Shown here: positions 23,640-33,570 of the stretch, piece by piece
Position numbering within the stretch: position 1 is the first letter of the stretch
How the letters are laid out: every line of letters starts with the position of its first letter
Assembly (NCBI GenBank): GCA_000828835.1
Contig: AP014633.1
Span: forward strand, 3,410,001 to 3,474,000
Origin: Thioploca ingrica
GTDB taxonomy: Bacteria > Pseudomonadota > Gammaproteobacteria > Beggiatoales > Beggiatoaceae
Direction of reading: 5' to 3'
DNA: 64,000 nt
Notes under the pieces: model-generated
What the model saw: the letters and a program-made list of their open reading frames with translations, nothing else
The model's database searches: none
What the model was told of the DNA's origin: nothing
Made by a program: the position numbers and the translations under genes

Positions 23640-25946
23640 ATGTCATCGTTCTGCAAATTAGTTGGCTTAATTATTATTTCGGTTAACTTATTCGCTTGCG
23701 TTGCTCAGCCCATACCACCGACACCGATTGCTCAAGCTGATCAATTGCTCGCCCAAGGGTTAACGCGATTTGAACAAGGTCAATTTGAGCAAGCCATTCC
23801 TCAATGGCAACAAGCCGCGCAGCTTTATGAACCCACAGATAAAATAAAGTACCTCCAAACATTAGTTAATTTAGCCGAAGCTTATCAACGGGTAGGGCAT
23901 TATCAACCAGCCCTAGAACTACTTGAGAATAAAGCCTTAACTACCGCTAAAGCAGTTAATGATAACAAGATGTTAGCGGCAGTATATAATAGTTTGGGAC
24001 CAGTTTACTTCTTTCTGGGACAAGCCGATAGAGCAAAAAGCGAATTAGAACAAAGTATCCACTTAGCTCAGCAAACTAACCAACCCGCTTTGCAAGCATT
24101 GGGATTACTCCATTTAGCATTGGTTTTCGCAGCACAACCCGATTATCCTGCTGCTCAATATTTCTTAAAGCAAAGCATTCAACTGGCGCAACAACATCAT
24201 CTTGCGGAACTCGCTATGAAAGGTTTTATGAACATGGCTTGGATTGCGGTAAAAACCGGAGATAAAGCCTTTGCCCAAACTCAATTAACTTCACTTTGGC
24301 AACAATTACCTCAACAACCGGATAATCATGAGAAAGCGTATTTATTATTCAAACTGTATGAATTCGCGCAACAACTCGGTTGGCAAAGCGCACAGTTACA
24401 AACTATTTTAGAAACAGCGCTGACGACAGCGAAAACCATTGATGATCACTACATGTTGTCGCAAGCATTCGGCGAATTAGGTCATCTTTACGAACAACAG
24501 CAGCAGACTCCACTCGCACTTCAGTACACGCAACAAGCGCGCTTAGCGGTACAATCAATTTATGCGCCGCAATTGTTATATCGTTGGCATTGGCAAGCCG
24601 GTCGCCTACTTAAAACTCAAGGTGATATTGACCAAGCTATCCAAGCCTATCAACAAACTCAAGCAGCCATAGACGAATTACGAACCATTCCTCAAGAACC
24701 CAATAGCGGTTGTCCAACTGCACGACCCGATTTTAACACTATTATCAAACCGATCTTTTTAGAACTAGCGGACTTATTACTCCAACGTTCTCGTGACCAA
24801 GCTGATAAACTCGCTGCCCGCCAAGTCATCGAAAGTTTAAAAGCCACTGAATTACAAGACTACTTCCAAGATGACTGTCTTACCCAATTGTGGGGAAAGC
24901 CTCGGCAAATCGATGAAATTGCTCCGCAAACAGCCGTTATCTATCCCATTGTATTTGCACAACGGTTAGAACTGTTATTAAGTTTACCCCATCATGAAAT
25001 TCAACAAGCGACGGTTAACCATGTCACCGCCGCACAATTAAAACAAACCGTTCAGACTTTGCGTACTCAACTTGAAGAAGATTCCTCCAGTGATAACTAC
25101 TTAAAACCAGCTCAACAACTCTATACCTGGCTGATTCAACCACTCCAAGCCACCCTAACAACTAACCAGATTAAGACCCTCATCGTGGTTCCAGAAATCA
25201 CTTTAGGTACAATTCCCTTTGCTGTGCTCCATGATGGCAAGCAATTTCTTATTGAACAATACGCTTTGGCAATCACGCCGGGCGTAACTTTGACTGCACC
25301 AACGCCAAATACTTTAACTCCAAACAGTTCAGTATTATCTGGCGGCTTAACTCAAGTGACTCCACGAATTGCTCAACTAGGCTATCAACCGCTTAGATTA
25401 GCCAATGCTGAGTTAGAAAAAATGTTAACGCTTTATCATCATCAACCCCACCATCAGTTAAAAGGAGCCGATTTCACCATTAACCAACTGGAGCAAAATT
25501 TAAACAATGCACCCATTACGTTACTACACTTGTTTTCTCATGCGCAGTTTGCGCCAGAATTAAAAAATACCTTTATTGTCACTTATGATGACAAGCTCAC
25601 TATCAACCAATTAGAGAAATTGATAAAAATAAGTCAATATAAAGAAAAGGCGTTAGAATTAATTACTTTAAGTGCTTGTGAAACCGTTAAGGGCGATGAA
25701 CACGCTGCTTTAGGACTTTCTGGAGTTGCACTAAAATCCGGCGCACGCAGTGCATTAGCGACGTTGTGGAAAGCTTGGGATGAATCGGCTTTTCATGTTA
25801 CTTCGGCGTTTTATCAACACCTACAACAATTTCCTTCAGCAAGTAAGGCACAAGCTTTACAAGCAGCACAAAAAAGTTTATTAAATTCTCAATATAAGCA
25901 TCCACATTATTGGAGTCCATTTATTTTAATTGGCAATTGGCTATAA
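23640..25946 (+). CDS. Exported TPR-CHAT cysteine protease (lipoprotein)
   Basis: A 768-residue protein with three parts. The lipoprotein signal has lipobox LFAC (Cys near residue 20). About 8-10 tetratricopeptide repeats span 30-400 (ADQLLAQGLTRFEQGQFEQA at the first). A C-terminal CHAT domain spans about 450-768 with catalytic His634 (HLFSHAQF) and Cys680 (LSACET), followed by LGLSGVALKSGARSALATLW. CHAT domains are caspase/separase-clan proteases; a TPR-CHAT protein is the effector of type III-E CRISPR. No cas gene is present here. The start (ATGACATG overlap with the preceding stop) implies translational coupling to the putative anti-sigma gene. Confidence 0.92.
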   Translation: MSSFCKLVGLIIISVNLFACVAQPIPPTPIAQADQLLAQGLTRFEQGQFEQAIPQWQQAAQLYEPTDKIKYLQTLVNLAEAYQRVGHYQPALELLENKALTTAKAVNDNKMLAAVYNSLGPVYFFLGQADRAKSELEQSIHLAQQTNQPALQALGLLHLALVFAAQPDYPAAQYFLKQSIQLAQQHHLAELAMKGFMNMAWIAVKTGDKAFAQTQLTSLWQQLPQQPDNHEKAYLLFKLYEFAQQLGWQSAQLQTILETALTTAKTIDDHYMLSQAFGELGHLYEQQQQTPLALQYTQQARLAVQSIYAPQLLYRWHWQAGRLLKTQGDIDQAIQAYQQTQAAIDELRTIPQEPNSGCPTARPDFNTIIKPIFLELADLLLQRSRDQADKLAARQVIESLKATELQDYFQDDCLTQLWGKPRQIDEIAPQTAVIYPIVFAQRLELLLSLPHHEIQQATVNHVTAAQLKQTVQTLRTQLEEDSSSDNYLKPAQQLYTWLIQPLQATLTTNQIKTLIVVPEITLGTIPFAVLHDGKQFLIEQYALAITPGVTLTAPTPNTLTPNSSVLSGGLTQVTPRIAQLGYQPLRLANAELEKMLTLYHHQPHHQLKGADFTINQLEQNLNNAPITLLHLFSHAQFAPELKNTFIVTYDDKLTINQLEKLIKISQYKEKALELITLSACETVKGDEHAALGLSGVALKSGARSALATLWKAWDESAFHVTSAFYQHLQQFPSASKAQALQAAQKSLLNSQYKHPHYWSPFILIGNWL

Positions 25947-25956
25947 CGTTTTCACG

Positions 25957-26187
25957 TTATCAAATATCAGGTAAATGTTATTAAGTAATAGGTACCTATT
26001 ATTAAGTAATAGAAACCTGTTATTAAGTAATAGGTAATTATTATCAAATAACAGGTAGATGTTATCAAGTAACAGGCATCAGTTATTAAGAAACAGGTAC
26101 CTGTTATCGTTTAACAACAACTTATTATTAATTAATGTTAAGGTGTTAATCGATTAGATTACCTAGTAATCGATATTAAGTATTATA
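25957..26187. repeat. Tandem array of about ten 21-bp dyad repeats
   Basis: Units begin at 25957, 25978, 25999, 26020, 26041, 26062, 26083, 26104, 26125 and 26146, each exactly 21 bases apart, with a degenerate eleventh after 26167. The core of each is TTATTAAGTAATA or TTATCAAGTAACA (a dyad), followed by about 8 more variable bases often containing GGTACCTG. The 21-base period equals two turns of B-DNA. There are no unique spacers, so it is not a CRISPR array. It lies between the CHAT gene and the DUF4258 gene. Confidence 0.9.
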
Positions 26188-26196
26188 CATTTACAA

Positions 26197-26514
26197 ATGA
26201 ATGACATTGTTGCAATTGTTAAGAAAATAAAAAATCGACAGTATGAATTCTCAAAGCATGCAGTTGATCAAACTATTTCAAGGGATATTAGCGTATCAGA
26301 AGTTGAACAAGCCATTTCTGATAATGCTGTGATTATTGAGGATTATCCAAACGATAAGTACGGTCCTAGCTGTTTAATATTGGGGTATACCCAGAATGGA
26401 CGACCACTGCATATACAATGTAGTTACCCAAGTCGTTGGTTAATAAAAATCATTACATTATATCAGCCGAATCCGGAACTATGGCTCGAAAATAGAGTCC
26501 GAAAATCGAAATGA
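26197..26514 (+). CDS. DUF4258 family protein (probable toxin)
   Basis: A 105-residue protein with DUF4258 features: YEFSKHAVDQTISRDISVSE (the conserved S-x-H-A... R pattern) and a C-terminal RPLHIQC...WLIKIITLYQP. DUF4258/BrnT-like proteins are RelE-fold ribonuclease toxins in many pairs. The antitoxin candidate follows after 17 bases. The gene starts 10 bases after the 21-bp array, so the array could be its operator. Confidence 0.78.
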   Translation: MNDIVAIVKKIKNRQYEFSKHAVDQTISRDISVSEVEQAISDNAVIIEDYPNDKYGPSCLILGYTQNGRPLHIQCSYPSRWLIKIITLYQPNPELWLENRVRKSK

Positions 26515-26531
26515 AGAAGAGATGATTAATT

Positions 26532-26741
26532 ATGAATGAGACAATAATTGAGACCCAAGTGACATACACTATCGAATATCAAGGAAAATTCTATATTATC
26601 GAACATGTTCCCGCACGAGTATGTCAGGAAACGGGAGAACAGTATTTTGATCCAGAAACAGTGGAACATATTCATGAGTTCATTAAAGGAAACCCAAAGC
26701 CAGTACGCATAATCGAGACACCCGTGTTTAATTATGCTTAA
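26532..26741 (+). CDS. YgiT-type antitoxin-like small protein
   Basis: A 69-residue protein: TYTIEYQGKFYIIEHVPARV, then CQETGEQYFDPETVEHIHEF. The ...VPARVCQETGEQYFDPETV element is typical of antitoxins with a YgiT-like domain that pair with DUF4258 or RelE-type toxins. The usual two CxxC zinc pairs are not complete here (one cysteine visible). It forms a two-gene unit with the DUF4258 gene. Confidence 0.75.
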   Translation: MNETIIETQVTYTIEYQGKFYIIEHVPARVCQETGEQYFDPETVEHIHEFIKGNPKPVRIIETPVFNYA

Positions 26742-26941
26742 ATTGCCTAACAAAGGTTTTCGATTCATCTCGTTCCTTGGCAGCTAAAGCCTAACGTTAG
26801 GCGAAGGAAGAGCAGGAAGATATTTTTTGATCTATTACGAAATCGATCATGGGGAGGCGTTACTGCACTGCTATTAAGTTATCGAAGTAAATCTTCCCCT
26901 AAAAATTATTCTAGTCCATTTGATACAAGGAAGTCATTAGC

Positions 26942-29443
26942 ATGTCGTTAAAAAGTTCTCTACCCTTATTTTCGTTATTATGTACTTTCACACCAAGCAG
27001 TTTTGCAGAAATTACTTTAGATGGTAGTTTAGGTCGAAGTGGTGCTTTAATTGGTCCAGATTACGCTATTACTGCTGATTTGGGCAAACAGATCGGTGGT
27101 AATTTATTTCATAGCTTTCGTGACTTTAACCTGTATCAACATGAGAGTGCCACTTTCTCTGGACCCAATTCCATCAACAATGTCATTAGTCGTGTCACTG
27201 GTGGTAAACCGTCACAAATTAATGGTACGCTCCGCTCAACTATTCCCAATGCTGATGTTTATTTGCTCAACCCGGCCGGGATTCTATTTGGTGAAGGTGC
27301 TGAATTAGATGTTCAAGGCGGTTTTCATGCGAGCACAGCGGATACTTTACGTTTAGGTAGCGATGGCGAATTTAATGCGAGCGATATTGAGCAATCAGTT
27401 TTAACGGTAGCAGCACCGAGTGCGTTTGGTTTTTTAGCGGCTAAGCCCGCAGCAATTACACTTCAAGATAGCAAATTATCGGTTCCAACTGGGAAGACTT
27501 TGTCGCTGATTGGTGGTGATTTACAGTTGAATGGCATACACACGGATGAAACCTTTAGCACTAAACTGTCGGTAGAATCTGGACGACTCAATCTAGCTAG
27601 CTTTGCTTCTCCAGGTGAAGTCATTCCTACTCAATTTGGATTAGACATTAATCCGCAAACGCTAGGTGGAACGATTACCGCTAATGGCACGCAGATGGAA
27701 GTAAAGGAAGGGGGACAAATTTTTATTCGCGGTGGACAATTGAATTTAACTGATAGCCAAATTAAAAGTGAAACGACCAATGCTGGAAATTCTGGAAATA
27801 TTGAAGTTAAAGCACGTCAAGTTAGCTTGAAGGATGGAGCAATTATTCGTAATATAACTTTGAGTAGCCAAACAAGCGGTTCTGAAGTTAAAGCACGTCA
27901 AGTTAGCTTGAAGGATGGAGCAATTATTCGTAATATAACTTTGAGTAGCCAAACAAGCGGTTCTATTGTTCTTATTGTTAGTGGTTTATTAACAATTCAA
28001 TCTAGTTTTGTCGGTACGCCCGGAGTAGAAATTAGTGGTACTGGTGGTAAAAGTGGAGATATTAAGATAGCCGCCGGTCAAATTATCCTAACTAATGGAG
28101 GGCAAGTTAGTAGTTCTACTTCGGGTTCCCAAGAAAGTGGTTTTATTACTATCAAAGTAGACGGTGATCTAACCATCTCTAGTTCTAATGAGATTAATGC
28201 TCAGGAATTCATTCCGAGTGGTATTTTTAGTGAGTCAACCAGCGAAGAAACTAATGCTGGCAATGCTGGTAACATTACAATAGAAGCTGAGCAAATAACA
28301 TTGACACCAGAAGCAGAAGTGAGCAGTTCGATCCAAGGTCATGGCAAAGCTGGAAGTATTGAAATAAAGGCACGCCAAATAAAATTAGATGAAGCAAAGG
28401 TTTTTAGCAAGACAGAAGGATATGGAGAAGCGGGCACCATTATTATTACCACGGCTGGTACTTTAAATCTTTCTGGTTCTTCTGAGATTTCTACCAATTC
28501 TGCTCCGGTAGTTGATCGTCCTAATGAAATGAGTGATGCCGGCAAAATTAAGATAACAGCTCAAGCGGTTAACTTAGACGATTCAACAATTACGAGTAAC
28601 ACCACTGGAAAAGGTGGCAGCGTTACTTTAGACGTTAAAGATGCCTTGAACATTCAGTCTGGTGGGATTACTACTCAATCCCGACAAACTGGCGATGCTG
28701 GGAAGATTGATATAGCTGCTCGCCAACTCAAGTTAACTCAGGGAGGAGAAATTAATAGTACTACTTATGGTTCTGGAAAGGGAGGTTCTATCAAACTTAA
28801 TGTGTCCGATACCCTCACTGTTTCAGGAAGAAAGAGTACGTTTATTAGTAGCCGCATTTTCGGTGGTTCCAACAGAAGTGAACAAATGGGCGAGGCGGGT
28901 GATGCGGGTACGATTTCAATAGAAGCCAATAAGATAAATTTAATAGATAGCGGTAAAATCACGACTTCAACGCACAATGCGAGTGGTGGTGATATCAGTA
29001 TAACTGTACCTAATTCCCTCTATTTACAAGCAGGTAAAATTAGTACAGATGTAAGCGGTGGTGATGGCAATGGTGGTAATATTGCTATCAATAATCCTCA
29101 GTTAACGACCCTAAATAAAAGTCAAATTATTGCCAATGCCTACGAAGGCAATGGTGGAAATATTGATATTATAGCGGATCAATTTATTCGCTCAGCTGAC
29201 AGTTTGGTTGATGCGTCTTCTCGATTAGGAATTGATGGTGAAATCAACATCGAAGCGAAATCTTATGTTGGTAACGGTTTAATTACTTCACCTAAAAATT
29301 TTCTCAATCCACCACCACTACAACGTTGTGAAACTCAGTTCGCAACGAAAGAAACCTCTAGTCGTTTCACCCGTGCTAATCGATCCAAAATGCGGCGTGA
29401 TGAATTAAAGGAAGGCGTGTGGGGTTCACCGTTAGATTTTTAA
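26942..29443 (+). CDS. Two-partner-secretion exoprotein (filamentous haemagglutinin N-terminal domain)
   Basis: An 833-residue surface or secreted protein. A signal peptide (LFSLLCTFTPSSFA) is followed by the TPS/haemagglutination-activity domain: SLGRSGALIGPDYAITADLG, NLFHSFRDFNLYQHESATF, NVISRVTGGKPSQINGTL and NADVYLLNPAGILFGEGAEL are all diagnostic. From about residue 220 it is a long parallel beta-helix of repeating GNAGNITIEAEQITLTP-type rungs. Export needs a TpsB/FhaC porin, not found in the window. An exact 81-bp duplication (two 27-residue rungs) is present at 27803-27964. The C-terminus has two cysteine-bearing LQRCETQF-type segments. Confidence 0.9.
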   Translation: MSLKSSLPLFSLLCTFTPSSFAEITLDGSLGRSGALIGPDYAITADLGKQIGGNLFHSFRDFNLYQHESATFSGPNSINNVISRVTGGKPSQINGTLRSTIPNADVYLLNPAGILFGEGAELDVQGGFHASTADTLRLGSDGEFNASDIEQSVLTVAAPSAFGFLAAKPAAITLQDSKLSVPTGKTLSLIGGDLQLNGIHTDETFSTKLSVESGRLNLASFASPGEVIPTQFGLDINPQTLGGTITANGTQMEVKEGGQIFIRGGQLNLTDSQIKSETTNAGNSGNIEVKARQVSLKDGAIIRNITLSSQTSGSEVKARQVSLKDGAIIRNITLSSQTSGSIVLIVSGLLTIQSSFVGTPGVEISGTGGKSGDIKIAAGQIILTNGGQVSSSTSGSQESGFITIKVDGDLTISSSNEINAQEFIPSGIFSESTSEETNAGNAGNITIEAEQITLTPEAEVSSSIQGHGKAGSIEIKARQIKLDEAKVFSKTEGYGEAGTIIITTAGTLNLSGSSEISTNSAPVVDRPNEMSDAGKIKITAQAVNLDDSTITSNTTGKGGSVTLDVKDALNIQSGGITTQSRQTGDAGKIDIAARQLKLTQGGEINSTTYGSGKGGSIKLNVSDTLTVSGRKSTFISSRIFGGSNRSEQMGEAGDAGTISIEANKINLIDSGKITTSTHNASGGDISITVPNSLYLQAGKISTDVSGGDGNGGNIAINNPQLTTLNKSQIIANAYEGNGGNIDIIADQFIRSADSLVDASSRLGIDGEINIEAKSYVGNGLITSPKNFLNPPPLQRCETQFATKETSSRFTRANRSKMRRDELKEGVWGSPLDF
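27803..27964. repeat. Perfect 81-bp tandem duplication within the exoprotein gene
   Basis: The copies 27803-27883 and 27884-27964 are identical as read. They encode EVKARQVSLKDGAIIRN plus ten more residues, twice. The length is a multiple of three, so the frame is kept and one beta-helix rung unit is added. Zero divergence implies a recent event, or an assembly artefact. Confidence 0.95.
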
Positions 29444-29462
29444 AAGTAAATTTTTACCTCAA

Positions 29463-29476
29463 TTGACCTAAATCAA
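29463..29476 (+). promoter_or_regulatory. DNR/FNR-type operator upstream of nirS
   Basis: TTGACCTAAATCAA is a good match to the FNR/DNR consensus TTGAT-N4-ATCAA (one mismatch in the left arm). The centre is about 72 bases before the nirS ATG, a normal place for a class II activator site, with an AT-rich stretch (CACAATATTTTTG) at a plausible -10 position. A strong ribosome binding site, AAGGAGGA, precedes the start at 29542. Regulation by anaerobiosis and NO is inferred. Confidence 0.75.
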
Positions 29477-29538
29477 GGTGCTTATCTACCTCCTTAGACA
29501 CAATATTTTTGTTTATTTAGCTAAGGAGGAGTTTATAG

Positions 29539-31287
<1,749 letters not shown>

Positions 31288-31290
31288 TTA

Positions 31291-31450
31291 GCTCGCGTAG
31301 GGTGTATAAGCAAAGCGCCATACACCGTTGTTCTAATTAAATTCGTAACAAACTCGCGTAGGGTGTAAAGCTTCGCGTCATACACCGTTGTTCGGATTCG
31401 ATGAAGGTGGATGACGGCTGACGCCTTATCCACCCTACACGAGCTACACG
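31291..31450. repeat. Palindromic repeats downstream of nirS
   Basis: Two related hairpins (CGCGTAGGGTGTATAAGC... GCGCCATACACC and a second copy with GGGTGTAAAGCTTCGCG... CATACACC), then a GGTGGATGACGGCTGACG... TCCACCCTAC unit like that at 21028-21170. It could attenuate or terminate transcription after nirS, so that the cofactor genes are expressed at a lower level. Confidence 0.75.
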
Positions 31451-31474
31451 AGTTGTGTGAATTTTAAACCCAAG

Positions 31475-31801
31475 ATGAAACTAATAACTTTGTTACTCTT
31501 TTTGGTGTTATTCTCAGCAACTGATGTTATGGCTGATGAGATACCACAACCACGTCAAAATGAGTTGATTTATCTACTGCGACAGGATTGTGGAGCTTGT
31601 CATGGGATGACGTTGCAAGGTGGATTAGGGCCACCTTTATTACCACAAACGCTGGCTAATAAACCAGAAGCCTTGTTACTCAATACGATTTTAGCGGGTC
31701 GCCCTAATACGGCCATGCCCCCTTGGCGTGATTTTTTAACTGCAACCGAAGCAAATTGGTTGCTCAAAAAATTATTAAATGGAATCAACAATGTGCCATA
31801 A
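31475..31801 (+). CDS. nirC: c-type cytochrome, NirC-like
   Basis: A 108-residue monohaem cytochrome c: signal peptide (LITLLLFLVLFSATDVMA), CGACH haem site near residue 45, and a C-terminal distal ligand segment NTAMPPWRDFLTA (Met). The small size and the gene order directly before nirF fit NirC, which supports haem d1 maturation or electron delivery to NirS. I take the ATG at 31475 over an upstream GTG. It ends with TAA just after the nirF start in another frame. Confidence 0.8.
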   Translation: MKLITLLLFLVLFSATDVMADEIPQPRQNELIYLLRQDCGACHGMTLQGGLGPPLLPQTLANKPEALLLNTILAGRPNTAMPPWRDFLTATEANWLLKKLLNGINNVP

Positions 31802-33038
31802 AAGTAGCCCGCATGGAGCACAGCGGAATGCAAGAAAAAATTTCACCTGGATTCCGCTGCGCTTCATCCAGGCTACTCATTGGTTTTTACTAAGTTTATT
31901 ACTATGGCCTATTTTTTTATCGGCAGATGAATTGAGGGGTAGTGGTGATTTAGGCGTGGTGATAGAACGTGCTAAGGGTAGCGTGCTCATCGTTGAAACG
32001 AGCAACCATACTCGGTTAGCAGAAATAAATGGTTTGGGTGATTTATCTCATGCTTCCGTAGTTTATTCTCGTGATCAACGTTATGCCTACATATTTGGAC
32101 GTGATGGTGGTTTAACTAAACTAGATATTTTGCAAGCCCAGGTTGTTAACCGCATCGTGCAAGCCGGCAACAGTATTGGTGGTGCTATTTCTCAAGATGG
32201 TCGATTAATCGCCGCTTCTAACTATACTCCAGGTGGCGTCAAAGTATTTGATGCGAATACCTTGGAACTCTTAGCCGATATTCCAGCAGAATTTGGTCAG
32301 CAACAACGTTCCAAAGTCATTGGTTTGGTCGACGCACCGGGACAACGGTTTGTCTTTAGCCTCTTTGATGCGGGCGAAATTTGGCTCGCCGATATGCACA
32401 ATCCACGCATACCTCAACTGCAAAAATTTAAACAAATCGGCAACCAACCTTATGATGCGCTTATTTCAGCAGAGGGTCGTTATTATATTGCTGGCTTATT
32501 TGGTGAAGATGGATTAGCTTTATTAGACCTTTGGAATCTGGCGGGTGGGGTACAACGCATTTTGCCTCATTATGGTCAAGGCAAGGAAAAAATGCCAGTT
32601 TACAAAATGCCGCACTTAGAGGGTTGGGCAATAGCGGGCAATTATGCTTTTATTCCAGCAGTGGGTCAACCAGAGGTATTGGTTGCGGATCAACGAACTT
32701 GGCAAGCCATGCAACCTATTACGGTCGTGGGTCAACCGGTTTTCGTCAGAGCTAGACCAGATGGTCGACACGTCTGGGTTAATTTTGCTTTACCTCATAA
32801 CGATACGGTGCAAGTGATTGATGTGATGAATTTGACGGTGATAAAAACGTTAAAGCCGGGGAAAGCGGTGTTGCATATGGAATTCACCCCCCGTGGCGAA
32901 GAAGTGTGGGTATCAGTACGTGATGAAGATAAGTTGGTGGTCTATAACACCGAAACTTTTGCCGAAGTGGCTACGCTACCGGCGGATAAACCCAGTGGTA
33001 TTTTCTTTACGAATCGAGCTCACCAAATTGGGCTGTGA
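31779..33038 (+). CDS. nirF: Haem d1 biosynthesis protein NirF
   Basis: A 419-residue beta-propeller NirF, needed for haem d1 synthesis in the periplasm. Diagnostic segments are RGSGDLGVVIERAKGSVLIV near residue 50, LGDLSHASVVYSRDQRYAY, the VNRIVQAGNSIGGAISQDGRL blade and HLEGWAIAGNYAFIPAVGQ. The start is odd: 25 codons between the initial MCHK-type start and the signal helix (WFLLSLLLWPIFL) are a 75-bp palindromic repeat inserted in frame (31803-31877). Whether the protein is made from the upstream ATG or from a later non-ATG start is unclear. The gene ends by overlapping the nirD start region. Confidence 0.9.
   Translation: MESTMCHKSSPHGAQRNARKNFTWIPLRFIQATHWFLLSLLLWPIFLSADELRGSGDLGVVIERAKGSVLIVETSNHTRLAEINGLGDLSHASVVYSRDQRYAYIFGRDGGLTKLDILQAQVVNRIVQAGNSIGGAISQDGRLIAASNYTPGGVKVFDANTLELLADIPAEFGQQQRSKVIGLVDAPGQRFVFSLFDAGEIWLADMHNPRIPQLQKFKQIGNQPYDALISAEGRYYIAGLFGEDGLALLDLWNLAGGVQRILPHYGQGKEKMPVYKMPHLEGWAIAGNYAFIPAVGQPEVLVADQRTWQAMQPITVVGQPVFVRARPDGRHVWVNFALPHNDTVQVIDVMNLTVIKTLKPGKAVLHMEFTPRGEEVWVSVRDEDKLVVYNTETFAEVATLPADKPSGIFFTNRAHQIGL
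31803..31877. repeat. 75-bp palindromic element inserted in the nirF coding start
   Basis: Inverted arms AGTAGCC (31803-31809) and GGCTACT (31871-31877), with inner arms TGGAGCACAGCGGAAT and ATTCCGCTGCGCTTCA, around the centre AAAAAATTTCACC. The length of 75 (3 x 25) leaves the nirF frame open through it. It resembles dispersed palindromic repeats of other proteobacterial genomes. Confidence 0.85.
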
Positions 33039-33046
33039 GAGCACAC

Positions 33047-33559
33047 ATGAATATCAAACCCACGGCGATCTTAACGAGTATCAATGGTTCAAGCCACTTA
33101 CAATTGAATTCATTACAGAAAAGCTTGCTGAATGATTTCCAAAAAGATTTACCCTTGTCTCCCACACCCTATGCTGACATCGCTGTCCAACTGGGCGTGA
33201 CGGAAGCAGAGGTGTTAGATAATTTACAAGCGTTACAAGCCAATCAAATCATTGGTCGGGTCGGACCGGTTTTTCAACCACATCGAATCGGTACGAGCAC
33301 TTTAGCGGCGATGATCGTACCCAAAGAACGATTGCAGTCGATCGCCGATTACCTCAGTTCTTTGCCTGAAATTAATCACAATTATGAACGTGAACATCAG
33401 GTTAATTTATGGTTTGTGATAACAGCGACTAGCGAAACCCACTTACAAACCGTACTGAGTGAAATCGCACAAACGACGGGGATTAAGGTGATGTCATTGC
33501 CGATATTGGAAAATTATCATCTCGATTTTAGTTTTGATTTAAAGTGGCGTAACGAATAA
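33047..33559 (+). CDS. nirD: Sirohaem decarboxylase subunit NirD-like
   Basis: A roughly 170-residue Lrp/AsnC-like protein. Together with its partner it decarboxylates the acetate side chains of sirohaem on the way to haem d1 (AhbA/B homologue). It has an N-terminal winged helix (about 20-70; LGVTEAEVLDNLQALQANQI) and the catalytic-face motif NHNYEREHQVNLWFVITA near 115-132, which places it with the AhbA/NirD-G type. Four such genes follow in a row (nirD, nirL, nirG, nirH). An alternative GTG start lies at 33035. Confidence 0.85.
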   Translation: MNIKPTAILTSINGSSHLQLNSLQKSLLNDFQKDLPLSPTPYADIAVQLGVTEAEVLDNLQALQANQIIGRVGPVFQPHRIGTSTLAAMIVPKERLQSIADYLSSLPEINHNYEREHQVNLWFVITATSETHLQTVLSEIAQTTGIKVMSLPILENYHLDFSFDLKWRNE

Positions 33560-33570
33560 CCAGAGGCATT

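Noticed and set aside
21287..25946. Type III-E CRISPR (Craspase) locus
   Set aside because: TPR-CHAT and a sigma factor are present, but no gRAMP/Cas7-11, Cas1/Cas2, Csx30 or CRISPR array was found, and the proteases appear exported.
25957..26187. CRISPR array
   Set aside because: The 21-bp units follow each other with no unique spacers, and no cas gene is in the window. It is a tandem dyad array.
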